Shown here one piece after another: positions 42,457-50,660 of a DNA stretch of 64,000 nucleotides; position 1 is the stretch's first letter, and every line of letters begins with the position of its first letter. The notes under the pieces were generated by a model. It was given only the letters and a program-made list of their open reading frames with translations, did no database searches and was not told where the DNA came from. Source of the DNA: Sphingobium xenophagum NBRC 107872. Lineage in GTDB: Bacteria > Pseudomonadota > Alphaproteobacteria > Sphingomonadales > Sphingomonadaceae. The position numbers and the translations under genes were made by a program. The stretch spans positions 124,001 to 188,000 of the forward strand of contig NZ_BARE01000012.1 in assembly GCF_000367345.1 (NCBI RefSeq), read 5' to 3'.

Positions 42457-43588
42457 GGTAGGTCTCGATATATTCGGCGAACCTGTCGCTCACCTGTTCG
42501 GCGGTCAGACCGTAATCGGCCAGACTATAGCTGCGCGGCCCATGCTTGCCCGCCGGATTCTCCCGCAGCCAGCCCAGCATGCCCTTTTCCGACTCCGGCG
42601 TGAAATCCCAGCCGAAATGGTCATAGGCGGCCCGGATGGTCGAGACCGGGTCGGCGACGATGTCCTTGTATCGCATGTCGTAAATCGGCAGGTCCGGATG
42701 CGCCCTGCGATAATCCATGCAGAACTTCACCCCATCCCACCAGAGTTGCAGGAACTCGGCGCCCAGCGCATGCAGATCGAGTTGGTCGTAGGACGGTCCA
42801 CGAATGACGCTGATCAGTTGGGAGATCGAGGCGATGACGGTGGTCGGGTCGCGATGGGGCTGAATGAAGATCGCATCGGGATAGACGCTACGCAGCGCGG
42901 GGAGCTTATACATATGCTCCTGAATCTTGAGCACCCAATGCCTGCCGGGATGCCGCCAACCCAGATGCTGAAGCCACATCTTGTGGACCTCGTAGCGAAA
43001 GGTCGCGTCGATGCCCTTGAACCAGTCGTAGAAGCGCGGGAGATGCTGGAACATGCACGGATTGCTGCTCTGAAAGGAGGTCGTCATGAACGATCCGCAT
43101 TCCTGCGGGATTTTGGCGCCCAGCGGATGGGCTTTGAGCAATTCGTCGGCATCACCGCCCAATTGCGCGCGCAAATGTTCGTCGAACCGGGAGATGCGCG
43201 GGTCCGTGTCGGCGGTTGCCGCTTCGGGAGGAGGCGATGGTTCGGCCACTTCCCACATCAGCGGCGTGCGGATCTGCGGGTCGCCTTCCATCAGGGCGTG
43301 CAGGAAACTGGTGCCGCACCGGGGGAGGCCGAGGATGAAAAGCGGCTGCCTGATTTCGACATCGGCAATGTCAGGATAGCGCGCTCGGTCGTCGGCGATC
43401 GCCTTCAGCCGGGACAAGTCATCGGCAATGATATGCAGTGCACGCACATGGCCATTGGCGTTAAGTGCCCGGTCTTCCGCCATTGAGGCAAGCAGTTGCT
43501 CCAGCCCCGGCCGCACATTGTCGCGTAAATAATCGGGCAGCGGATACTGCGCCAACAGCGCGTCCGCGTCCGGAAATTCAAATGTCAT
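42443..43588 (-). CDS. Sulfotransferase family protein
   Basis: This 381-residue P-loop-like protein has the PAPS 5'-phosphosulfate motif FILGLPRCGTSFLH and the 3'-phosphate motif IFIQPHRDPTTVIAS, with a likely catalytic His later (for example LGWRHPGRHWVLK). Similar bacterial proteins are often annotated only as sulfotransferase and their donors and acceptors are unproven. The ATG at 43588 has GAGAGG six bases upstream; a Met two codons earlier is possible. It is the first gene of an operon with the DUF1214-like gene. Sulfation or a related transfer to a hydroxyl on the pathway compound is possible. Confidence 0.85.
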   Translation of the reverse strand: MTFEFPDADALLAQYPLPDYLRDNVRPGLEQLLASMAEDRALNANGHVRALHIIADDLSRLKAIADDRARYPDIADVEIRQPLFILGLPRCGTSFLHALMEGDPQIRTPLMWEVAEPSPPPEAATADTDPRISRFDEHLRAQLGGDADELLKAHPLGAKIPQECGSFMTTSFQSSNPCMFQHLPRFYDWFKGIDATFRYEVHKMWLQHLGWRHPGRHWVLKIQEHMYKLPALRSVYPDAIFIQPHRDPTTVIASISQLISVIRGPSYDQLDLHALGAEFLQLWWDGVKFCMDYRRAHPDLPIYDMRYKDIVADPVSTIRAAYDHFGWDFTPESEKGMLGWLRENPAGKHGPRSYSLADYGLTAEQVSDRFAEYIETYHAYL

Positions 43589-43606
43589 TGCCATCCTCTC
43601 TCAAAC

Positions 43607-43620
43607 TGGTCTGACGACCA
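43607..43620. promoter_or_regulatory. Palindrome upstream of sulfotransferase operon
   Basis: TGGTC-TGAC-GACCA lies 18 bp upstream of the sulfotransferase start, in the gap below the AraC gene. It could be a regulator site. The short arms and lack of other copies keep confidence low. Confidence 0.25.
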
Positions 43621-43724
43621 TTTTGGGCAGGATGACTGGTCCAGACACCGATGAAAAGCCCAGGTGCCATCGATGTCGCCTATCGGAAACAGATGTCGAA
43701 AATTGCGGCTACATCAGTGGGCGC

Positions 43725-44618
43725 TCAGTGGATCAAAAGCCGGTCACGGAATTGCCGCGGCGAACACCCTTCTATCTGGCGGAACGCCACACTGAAGCTT
43801 GCCGTATTGGCGAAACCACAGCGATAGGCGATCTCCTTGACCAGAAGCGATCGGTCCATCAGTAGGTCCTTCGCCAGAGCGAGCATATGACGACGACAAA
43901 AGGCTGCGGGACTTTCGCCCGTCGCGGTGCGGAACAGGCGTTCATAATGACGGACGCTGATGCCGCGTTCCGCCGCCAACTGCCCGATCTCGACCCTGCC
44001 GGGCTGCTCCCGGATATGTGCAACAAGGCCAGCCAGATAGCGCTGGTCGAACGTCCGGCGACTGGTGAACTCTGGTTGGCTTTCTGGACCGAATTGCTGC
44101 ACCATTTCGGCTGCGAGGCCGACGCTGATCGAATCCAGAATGAGTTGCGAACACAGCCCCGGCGCCACCAGTTCCTGCTGGGCCCTTAGAAGCAGTGCTC
44201 TGACATGGGGATTGCGCATGTCTATGGTGTCGCGCAATTGTTGATTGGAAAGTTCCATGGGCAATCCAGTGATCGCGGGAATATCTATTCTGCAAAATAG
44301 CGATCTTTGCTCGCGTTCCTGCCAATGCATTTGGAACGGACACGCGGCCGGATAAAAGCGTACCTCGCCCTGCTCGCAAAAGTCGCGAGCAGATGCGAGA
44401 TATCTGCCCATAGACGGGAAGCGGGTCAATTCGAAATAGCTGCAGGGCGGCGTGAAGACGATCTCGTTTCGTTCTCGCCAGAAAAACCGCCGGACTTCAA
44501 AGCGCGCACCAACTGTAGCCCTCGCCGCTTCGAGAGACGTTTCGAATTCCTGCGGGAATATGAAGTCCAGGCTTGTACCCTCAGGATGACGGTCAGAATC
44601 ATAAGGTCTTGTAAGCAT
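43725..44618 (-). CDS. AraC family transcriptional regulator, promoter displaced by IS3
   Basis: The 297-residue regulator has a C-terminal AraC-type DNA-binding domain: VEIGQLAAERGISVRHYERLF and LVKEIAYRCGFANTASFSVAFRQ, then SPRQFRDRL. The N-terminal half is an AraC-binding-like ligand domain. An IS3-family terminal repeat begins at 44634, only 15 bp upstream of the ATG, and overlaps its AGGAG ribosome site. The native promoter has therefore been removed, and N-terminal residues may be missing. Expression would need a promoter at the IS end. It probably controlled the sulfotransferase operon on the same strand (inference). Confidence 0.87.
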   Translation of the reverse strand: MLTRPYDSDRHPEGTSLDFIFPQEFETSLEAARATVGARFEVRRFFWRERNEIVFTPPCSYFELTRFPSMGRYLASARDFCEQGEVRFYPAACPFQMHWQEREQRSLFCRIDIPAITGLPMELSNQQLRDTIDMRNPHVRALLLRAQQELVAPGLCSQLILDSISVGLAAEMVQQFGPESQPEFTSRRTFDQRYLAGLVAHIREQPGRVEIGQLAAERGISVRHYERLFRTATGESPAAFCRRHMLALAKDLLMDRSLLVKEIAYRCGFANTASFSVAFRQIEGCSPRQFRDRLLIH

Positions 44619-44667
44619 ATCAGCTGTTGCTCCTGATCTGCCCCCACCGAGTGGACCGGTTTCTTTG

Positions 44668-45006
44668 TTAGTGGATTATTCGCGCCGCCGCCATATCCGG
44701 ATGGAGGTGGAGCGAAGCGGAACCGGAGGCCGGATATGGCGGTGTCGCCGTTTCTGGCGCCGGCGGTCGGTAACCCAAGCTGCTGTGCGGGCGCACGGTG
44801 TTGTAATGCCGCCGCCAGGCTTCGATCAGCACCTTGGCCTCCGCGAGGCTGTAGAAGATCTCGCCATTGAGCAGTTCGTCGCGAAGCGACCCGTTGAAGC
44901 TTTCATTATAGCCATTCTCCCATGGTGATCCCGGTGCTATGTAGAGCGTCTTCACGCCGATCTGCCCCAGCCATTGCTGGACGGCCGTCGCGATAAACTC
45001 GCTGCC
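44668..45006 (-). pseudogene. IS3-family transposase orfB, 3' part
   Basis: This 113-codon fragment reads [12 protein letters not shown], then [20 protein letters not shown] and [14 protein letters not shown], the C-terminal half of the DDE integrase domain with the catalytic Glu of NGYNESFN. It joins directly to the 5' part at 46666: IRSDN plus GSEF restores the expected motif. The IS110 element lies between them, so the gene is not functional in cis. Confidence 0.9.
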
Positions 45007-45159
45007 ATAGCACATTGGGAAGCTGCCCCTCGAAGGCAGCATTCGCCTTGATGGAGACAAGGGCGCGTAGCGCCCGACGGCTTCATCAAGGCGGCCATGA
45101 CCGGCCAGCAGGTCTCTAAAGTGAAGTTGTCGACTCAACACTTTGGAGACTGACCGACC

Positions 45160-46452
45160 ATGACCAAGCGCAGTTCTACTCCGGCCGATGCCGTGCTGGT
45201 AGCCATCGATATGTCCAAGCACCGCCAGGAAGTGCTGATCGAACGCCCGGAGGGCGGACGACGTCGCCGCATGACAGTCATGGCTACCAAGGCTGATTAC
45301 GACCGCCTCGCGGACGATCTGGCAGCCATCGGCAGACCTATCGTCGTTGGCTTTGAGGCCACCGGCAACTACCACCGTACGCTGGCGCACCGACTGCTAG
45401 CTGCGGGTTTCGAGCTGCGCCTGATTTCGTCGGTCGCCTTGGCACGGACGCGTGAGGCGTTGCATAATGGCTGGGACAAGAACGATTCCAAAGACGCCCA
45501 GGTAATTCTGCACATGCTCCAGATCGGCGCCACTCAGCGCTACGTCGACCCGCTGGCCGCCGGCATCAACGACCTGCAGGAGATGTCGAAGACGCACGAG
45601 GCCATTTCCAAGGCGAAGACGCAGACCTGGCACCGCATCCTGACCCATTACCTGCCTTTGTATTTTCCCGAGATCGAACGTTTTGCGGGCAACAGCCGGT
45701 CCGACTGGTTCCTGGCTCTGCTCGAACGGTTTCCGACACCGGCCAGCATGACGACGCTCGGTCAGGAGGCCTTCACGCGCGAGGCCTGGTCACTGGTCGG
45801 CCGCAAGGTCTCCAAGGCCCGCTTAATCAACGATATCTACGAGACGGCCTGCGCCTCGGTTGCACTGCCGGTCGACGAGGAATCCGTCGCGGTCGCCATG
45901 TTCCGCATGGTCATCGCACAAGCCCGCAGCCTGATCCGGCAACGCGATGAGATCGAGCGGACCGCCAATGCCATGCTCAGCGAGAACCGCGACTATCAGC
46001 TCCTGCGCATGATCCCCGGGATCGGCCCGATCAACGCGCTGACGATCCTCGCCGAGGCTGGCGATCTTCGGCGCTTCAACCATCATCGCCAGTTCCTGAA
46101 GTTTTGCGGGCTCGACCTGGCCACCTGTCAGTCAGGCACCTTCCGAGGCCGAACCAAGCTCTCGAAGTACGGCAATGCCCGGCTACGCCGCACCTTCTGG
46201 ATGGCGACCCAGGTCGCCATTCGCCAGCGCGACAACAGTTTCCGCGACAAGCTTGGTCGCTATGTGGCCGGCCACGGCAACGACCCTGATCGCCGCCGCA
46301 AGGCGATGACCGCACTCACCGCCAAGATGGCGCGCGTCGCGCACGCCGTCATCAAGACGGGAACCGAGTACCGTCCGTTCGTCGAACGGACGGACACCAG
46401 ATGGAAGGACCCCTCTCTGTGGAGCCGTGAGGGCGCAGCCGCGACCCTGTAG
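45160..46452 (+). CDS. IS110-family DEDD transposase (bridge-RNA-guided recombinase type)
   Basis: The 430-residue recombinase has a RuvC-like N-terminal domain with Asp in VAIDMSKH, Glu in GFEATGNYH, and the Asp pair in NDSKDAQ. The C-terminal Transposase_20 domain has [33 protein letters not shown] with the catalytic Ser, and [12 protein letters not shown]. This family inserts without a DDE mechanism and, in studied members, is guided by an RNA from the element's noncoding end. The frame is intact, so this is potentially the active component of the nested array. Confidence 0.94.
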   Translation: MTKRSSTPADAVLVAIDMSKHRQEVLIERPEGGRRRRMTVMATKADYDRLADDLAAIGRPIVVGFEATGNYHRTLAHRLLAAGFELRLISSVALARTREALHNGWDKNDSKDAQVILHMLQIGATQRYVDPLAAGINDLQEMSKTHEAISKAKTQTWHRILTHYLPLYFPEIERFAGNSRSDWFLALLERFPTPASMTTLGQEAFTREAWSLVGRKVSKARLINDIYETACASVALPVDEESVAVAMFRMVIAQARSLIRQRDEIERTANAMLSENRDYQLLRMIPGIGPINALTILAEAGDLRRFNHHRQFLKFCGLDLATCQSGTFRGRTKLSKYGNARLRRTFWMATQVAIRQRDNSFRDKLGRYVAGHGNDPDRRRKAMTALTAKMARVAHAVIKTGTEYRPFVERTDTRWKDPSLWSREGAAATL

Positions 46453-46645
46453 ATAATGTTCGGGCCTTCCATCTGGCATCCGCATCTCATTTTAAGGACG
46501 GTGAGGACCACGACCGGTGCGGTCGCTGGATCCTGTGTTTGCTATGGCCGAGAGCGCATTCCTTGACGATGGAAGCCATCTGGATCAAAAAGTCATCAGC
46601 GCCGATCACGCTCGGCGCAACGAGACCTGCTGGCCTTTTCCCGCC
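46453..46645 (+). ncRNA. Candidate bridge RNA region of IS1111-group element
   Basis: IS1111-group elements carry the guide (bridge) RNA in the noncoding right end, downstream of the recombinase. Here about 190 bp lie between the stop codon and the right subterminal repeat, longer than the left noncoding end and large enough for such an RNA. I did not fold it or match its loops to target and donor, so this is a positional call. Confidence 0.4.
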
Positions 46646-46665
46646 GCTGCTTCCCAACCTAGGAC

Positions 46666-47202
46666 GTTGTCGGACCGGATATTGGCTGGCGGGCCGCGCG
46701 AGATGAACAGGTCCGCCAAGGCTGCCAGCACATCCTCATGCTTGAGCTGTCGCGCGACGATGAGCGCCAGGCATTCCCTGCTGGCCTCGTCGATGATCGT
46801 CAGGATGCGGAACTTGCGGCCGTCATGCGTGCGACCTTCGACGAAGTCGTAGGCCCACACATGCCCTGGATACTCCGGCCGCAGGCGGATACATGATCCG
46901 TCGTTGAGCCAGAGCCTGCCACGTTTCGGCTGACGTAGCGGGACCTTCAGCCCCTCACGCCGCCAGATACGCTCGACCCGTTTATGGTTCACCGTCCATC
47001 CTGCATGACACAGCAATGCTGTCACCCGGCGATAGCCGTAGCGACCATATTGCTTTGCCAGCGCGATGATGTCCTCCGTGAGCGCCTGTTCATCATCTGC
47101 CCCGCGCGGGACCTTGCGCTGCGTCGATCGATGCTGGCCCAGCACCCGGCAGATCCGTCGTTCGGACACCGGAAGCTCTCGTCGAACATGATCGATGCAG
47201 CG
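46666..47202 (-). pseudogene. IS3-family transposase orfB, 5' part
   Basis: The fragment reads HVRRELPVSERRICRVLGQHRSTQRK, then YGYRRVTALLCHAGWTVNHKRVERIW, then WAYDFVEGRTHDGRKFRILTIIDEASREC, and stops at IRSDN where the IS110 element enters. It contains the first two catalytic Asp of the integrase core. An in-frame TGA at 47203-47205, just past the orfA end, lies where the orfB frame should continue upstream; either translation starts after it or it is a nonsense change. Confidence 0.88.
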
Positions 47203-47219
47203 TCACCGCCGAGCGGGGC

Positions 47220-47292
47220 TCAGAAGTTTCCCCTGGCAGCCTCCTGCAGGATCAGCTTGTCCAACGTCAGGTCGGAGATCGCCCGGCGTAGC
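47220..47292 (-). pseudogene. IS3-family transposase orfA, 3' part
   Basis: This piece encodes the C-terminal RRAISDLTLDKLILQEAARG plus NF and stop. It joins the 5' part at 50117-50330 after removal of the IS66 element and one copy of the duplicated target, giving 93 codons in frame. Confidence 0.9.
47285..47292. repeat. Target-site duplication of IS66, left copy
   Basis: GGCGTAGC directly precedes the IS66 left repeat and recurs at 50117-50124. IS66 elements make 8-bp duplications. Confidence 0.9.
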
Positions 47293-47347
47293 GTACGCAT
47301 CCGGTGAGGACCGCGGCTACTGACGGTTTGCTGGGGGTTTTGGCATC

Positions 47348-47593
47348 TTACTTGCCGAGGAAGGCCTCGACGCCTTCTTGAGCGAGCACATCGCGGAATG
47401 CAGCATCGGCATCGCGGTCGGTGGGGAATAGATTGTCCCAGACCGTCGAGGTGCCGTGCTCGTTGACGACCTCGAGGGACCAACCACGTTCGGTGGCGAG
47501 CCGCACGATGTTGATGGTCAGCCGTACGCCCGCCTGTTCGATGGACCGGCAGAGAGAGGATTCAATCAGTTCGGGTTGCGGGTCAAATTCCAT
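47348..47593 (-). CDS. Small IS66-associated accessory ORF, unknown function
   Basis: The 81-residue acidic protein (MEFDPQPELIESSLCRSIEQ... ending VEAFLGK) lies 17 bp downstream of tnpC, inside the IS66 ends. Its central RGWSLEVVNEHGTSTVWDNLFPTDRDAD looks like a folded domain. It is not one of the three core IS66 genes and I do not recognise its family. It may be a passenger or a regulator of transposition. Confidence 0.6.
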   Translation of the reverse strand: MEFDPQPELIESSLCRSIEQAGVRLTINIVRLATERGWSLEVVNEHGTSTVWDNLFPTDRDADAAFRDVLAQEGVEAFLGK

Positions 47594-47610
47594 GCCGTGA
47601 TGCTATGAGG

Positions 47611-49275
47611 TCACGGCTCCAGCTTCAACGCTGTTGGTTTCCAATTCCATGGGAGCAGATCGCCAAGCCGATTAGCCGGATGACCGGCGATGCGGGCAAG
47701 GACGTCGGCGAGCCAAGCCTGGGGATCGAGGTCGTTGAGGCGACAGCTTTGAATGAGTGAAAACATGATGGCGGCGCGCTGACCGCCGCGATCGGAGCCG
47801 CAAAATAGCCATGCTTTCCGCCCGAGTGGCACACAGCGTAGCGCCCGTTCCGCTGCGTTGTTCGTGAGGCATACCCTGCCATCGACGAGGAAGCGGGTGA
47901 AGGAGTCCCAGCGCCGGAGCATATAGTTGATAGCCTTGGCGAGATCATGGTTACGCGACAGCTTGGCGAGTTGGGCGTTCAACCAGTCGTGCAGTTCGGC
48001 GATCAGTGGCGCGCTCAACTCCTGACGGGCGGCAAGCCGCTCCGCTGGTGTCTTGCCGTTGATACCGCGCTCAACGTCGAACAGGGCGTCCAGCTTCTGC
48101 ACCGCCTTCAGCGCAATCGGATAGATCGGGCCAGTCCGCTCGCCGCGGCTCTTCTTGCGCGCAGCGCCCTCGACGTCAGCAAGTTCGAAGAACTTCCTGC
48201 GCGCGTGAGCAAAGCATCCTGCCTCCAGGATGAGACCAGGCTGGCGGTTGGGAGCGTACAGCTCAAAATAGCCCGCATAGGCATCAGCCTGCAGAATCCC
48301 GGACCAGGACGCGAGGTGCGCCTGGGGATGTTCCCCGCGCCGGTCGCGCGAATAATAGAAAACCACCGCCGGCGGATCGGCGCCGCCGAACGGGCGGTCA
48401 TCCCGGACATAATCCCATAATCTACCGGTATCGGTCTTGCCCTTGGCCATGACCGGCACGGTGGTATCGTCGCCATGCACGCGCTCGGCGGCAAAGACAT
48501 GGGCCTCGATCAGCCGAAAGATGGGCATCAAGGCGAAGGACGCCGCACCAACCTGATCGGCAAGCGTGGAGACGCTCAGCGGCACGCCTTCGCGAGCGAA
48601 GCGCTCCGCCTGGCGGTTGAGCGGCTGGTGCTGCCCATACTTCTCGAACAGCAGCATGGCGAGGAAGCTTGGCCCTGCCCAGCCACGCGGCACGACATGG
48701 AATGGCGCGGGCGGCTGCGTGATCTTCTCGCAGTCACGGCAGGAGAACTTCTCGCGTACGGTCTGGATGACCTTCCAGGCACGCGGGATTACCTCCAGCG
48801 TCTCGGTTACATCCTCGCCCAGCTTCGACAGGCGCATGCCGCCACAGGCCGGACAGGAACAGGGCGCCGGAACGACGACGCGGTCGCGGGGCAAATGGTC
48901 GGGGAACGGTTTTTTAACTGGCCTCTTGCGCTCAAAGGCGGTGACGTTCGTCGCCTTTGTCGCGGCGGTCTCGGCGGCCAGATTATCTTCGGCGGCGTCG
49001 GCCTCCAAATCTTCGAGCTCAAACTCCATCTGCGCAAGAAGCCGGCGGGTGCGTTCGGCGCTGGGGCCGTACTGCTCGCGCCTGAGCTTGGCGATCTGCA
49101 ACTTGTAGTGCGAGATCAACGCCTCGGTGGCGCTCTCCCGGGCACGGGCATTGGCCAGTTCTGCTTCAGCGCTCGTGGCCCGCTGTTCGGCTTCATCGGC
49201 GCGCTGCGCACTGAGCCGTACCAACGCCTTGAGCGCTTCGATATCGTCAGGCAGGGGCGAAACGGCGGCGTCCAC
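47611..49275 (-). CDS. tnpC: IS66 family transposase TnpC
   Basis: This 554-residue DDE transposase begins with a coiled-coil N-terminal region (about residues 20-60). A zinc-binding IS66 domain follows (PAPCSCPACGG ... FSCRDCEK), then the catalytic core with HGDDTTVPV, LQADAYAGY and NNAAERALR, and the C-terminal IS66_C segment CRLNDLDPQAWLADVLARI. Its size is typical. It is the last of the tnpA-tnpB-tnpC genes and is not interrupted. Confidence 0.96.
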   Translation of the reverse strand: MDAAVSPLPDDIEALKALVRLSAQRADEAEQRATSAEAELANARARESATEALISHYKLQIAKLRREQYGPSAERTRRLLAQMEFELEDLEADAAEDNLAAETAATKATNVTAFERKRPVKKPFPDHLPRDRVVVPAPCSCPACGGMRLSKLGEDVTETLEVIPRAWKVIQTVREKFSCRDCEKITQPPAPFHVVPRGWAGPSFLAMLLFEKYGQHQPLNRQAERFAREGVPLSVSTLADQVGAASFALMPIFRLIEAHVFAAERVHGDDTTVPVMAKGKTDTGRLWDYVRDDRPFGGADPPAVVFYYSRDRRGEHPQAHLASWSGILQADAYAGYFELYAPNRQPGLILEAGCFAHARRKFFELADVEGAARKKSRGERTGPIYPIALKAVQKLDALFDVERGINGKTPAERLAARQELSAPLIAELHDWLNAQLAKLSRNHDLAKAINYMLRRWDSFTRFLVDGRVCLTNNAAERALRCVPLGRKAWLFCGSDRGGQRAAIMFSLIQSCRLNDLDPQAWLADVLARIAGHPANRLGDLLPWNWKPTALKLEP

Positions 49276-49346
49276 AACTTGGATGGAATCATAGAAAACC
49301 TCCCGGATGAAGCGGAAAATGCAGCCTCCGCCGAGAAAATCTGCGC

Positions 49347-49688
49347 CTATCCTGCGCTCTGTGGGCGCCAGCTATATTGCGGGTTCCGCCAGTCCACTCC
49401 GTCGAGCAGACAGGCCAGCTGTGAGCTCGTCAGCGACACCACGCCGTCCTTCGCGGCGGGCCAAATGAACTTCCCTCGTTCCAATCGCTTCGAATATAAC
49501 GACATCCCCAGGCCGTCGTGCCAGATTATCTTCACAAGCGCCCCGCTGCGCCCGCGAAAGACCCAAAGATCGCCGGCAAATGGGTCTCGCGAGAAGCTCT
49601 GCTGCACCATTGCTGCCAAGCTCTGCATGCCGCGCCGCATATCTGTGTGGCCCATCGCAATCCACACCCGCGCGCCAGCTGGGATCAT
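49347..49688 (-). CDS. tnpB: IS66 family accessory protein TnpB
   Basis: The 113-residue protein has the TnpB pattern VWIAMGHTDMRRGMQSLAAMV and LWVFRGRSGALVKIIWHDGLGMSLY, then KRLERGKFIWP. It is required with TnpA and TnpC for IS66 transposition; its biochemical role is unresolved. Its start overlaps the end of tnpA by 4 bp, so translation is coupled. The gap to tnpC is 71 bp. Confidence 0.96.
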   Translation of the reverse strand: MIPAGARVWIAMGHTDMRRGMQSLAAMVQQSFSRDPFAGDLWVFRGRSGALVKIIWHDGLGMSLYSKRLERGKFIWPAAKDGVVSLTSSQLACLLDGVDWRNPQYSWRPQSAG

Positions 49689-50032
49689 CGCAGGGCCTTG
49701 AGCGCTGCCGACACCAAGGCAGCTGGTGCCGACGCAGATATGCTCACGCGCCCTTTGCCACCCAGATCCACGATGATTACCGGCATTGCGGCCTGGTGCG
49801 CATTCTGCTGTTCGCCATCGTCAACCACCGCCTGGGCGAACTCCGTCAGGGCGGGCGGCTGCCGCAGCTTGTTGCGCCACGTGTAAATGCGCGCCGTGGA
49901 AATATCGTGCCGACGCGCCACAGCCAAAACGCTGGCCCCAGGCGCAAAGGCTTCTGCCAAAATCTGGAGCCGTTCCTCGTCGCTCCAGCGCCGCCGCCGT
50001 TCCGGCCCAGTCATCACCGTGATCTGCCGCAT
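49685..50032 (-). CDS. tnpA: IS66 family protein TnpA (helix-turn-helix)
   Basis: The 115-residue protein has a helix-turn-helix of the IS66 TnpA/OrfA type: WSDEERLQILAEAFAPGASV, then RRHDISTARIYTWRNKL. It is the first gene of the IS66 operon, 84 bp inside the right terminal repeat. It probably binds the IS ends or regulates the operon. Confidence 0.94.
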   Translation of the reverse strand: MRQITVMTGPERRRRWSDEERLQILAEAFAPGASVLAVARRHDISTARIYTWRNKLRQPPALTEFAQAVVDDGEQQNAHQAAMPVIIVDLGGKGRVSISASAPAALVSAALKALR

Positions 50033-50116
50033 CCACTGCTCCTAAGCGTGCTCTCGAGAGCGTTCTTAAGAGCAGGCCCCTACCTCACGACAAGGCGCGT
50101 CTCGCCGGATGCATAC

Positions 50117-50124
50117 GGCGTAGC
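50117..50124. repeat. Target-site duplication of IS66, right copy
   Basis: GGCGTAGC matches 47285-47292 exactly; one more flanking C matches on each side, giving 9 shared bases. Confidence 0.9.
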
Positions 50125-50330
50125 CGCAGGTTCTCCTTCTCAAGATCCTTCATCCGCCGTGCCTGGTCGGTCTTCAGGCCGCCATATTCTTTGCGCCACC
50201 TGTAATAGGTCTGTTCGCTAACCGCGATCCGGCGGCACGCTTCGGCGGTCGATGCCCCCTGCGCCAGCACGATCTCAACTTCACGCAGCTTGCCGATAAT
50301 CTCTTCCGGCTTGTGCTTCTTGCTTGGCAT
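50117..50330 (-). pseudogene. IS3-family transposase orfA, 5' part
   Basis: It encodes MPSKKHKPEEIIGKLREVEI, a helix-turn-helix with ASTAEACRRIAVSEQTYYRW, and a leucine-zipper-like start KDLEKENLRLRR, where IS66 interrupts it. Joined to 47220-47284 it gives a 92-residue OrfA ending EAARGNF. Confidence 0.9.
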
Positions 50331-50393
50331 TCGATGTCCCTTTCGTGGTCCAGACTATCATAGTCTCTGGGCCACTCCGCAGGGGGCAGATCA

Positions 50394-50660
50394 CCGGCGC
50401 CCCAGCATAGCAATTTCGCTGGCAGCCAGCCAGCGAGCGGACTCGTCCCTGCCGGGACCTGGGCTGGACCCTTCCGACTGATGAGATGCATCGGACACTG
50501 TCCGAATGCGCCGTCCACATTGGAAAGTCCCGTCCTACGAAGACCCAACATGCGGCGGCTCATGCTGACCGCGAAGACGACCCTGAACCCGGCATACGAT
50601 TAGCTCAATATCTGCGTGCAAAACTGGCTGCGATTAGACGACCTCATCCGCTTTGGACAC
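50394..50660. other. Intergenic gap between IS3 end and MFS gene
   Basis: These 267 bases lie outside the IS3 right repeat and before the MFS stop codon. No gene, palindrome or tRNA-like structure was recognised; they may be remnant chromosomal sequence. Confidence 0.4.

Larger units (their letters stand above)
45007..46665 (+). mobile_element. IS110 family, IS1111-group element inside IS3 orfB
   Basis: Boundaries come from restoration of IS3 orfB. Subterminal inverted repeats TTGGGAAGCTGC (45015-45026) and the complement of TTGGGAAGCAGC (46646-46657) are each exactly 8 bp inside the junctions, as expected for the IS1111 group. The element is 1,659 bp and creates no obvious target duplication. 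It has about 150 bp noncoding on the left and about 210 bp on the right. Confidence 0.88.
47293..50116 (-). mobile_element. IS66-family element, complete, inside IS3 orfA
   Basis: The 2,824-bp element is bounded by inverted repeats GTACGCATCCGGTGAG (47293-47308) and, on the minus strand, GTATGCATCCGGCGAG (50101-50116), matching at 14 of 16 positions, and by the 8-bp duplication GGCGTAGC. It carries the full tnpA-tnpB-tnpC set plus a small downstream ORF. All reading frames are intact. Confidence 0.94.
44634..50393 (-). mobile_element. IS3-family element carrying two nested insertions
   Basis: Terminal inverted repeats begin TGATCTGCCCCC at both ends (left 44634, right end 50393 read on the minus strand), with similarity continuing through GAGTGG. 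The element is 5,760 bp, but removal of the IS66 element plus one target copy and of the IS110 element leaves 1,269 bp, a normal IS3 size. Both transposase frames are split by the inserts. No clear target duplication was seen at its outer ends. Confidence 0.85.

Noticed and set aside
44620..50400. Target-site duplication for the outer IS3 element
   Set aside because: Bases flanking the two IS3 ends (TCC and CCG) do not match convincingly at 3-5 bp.
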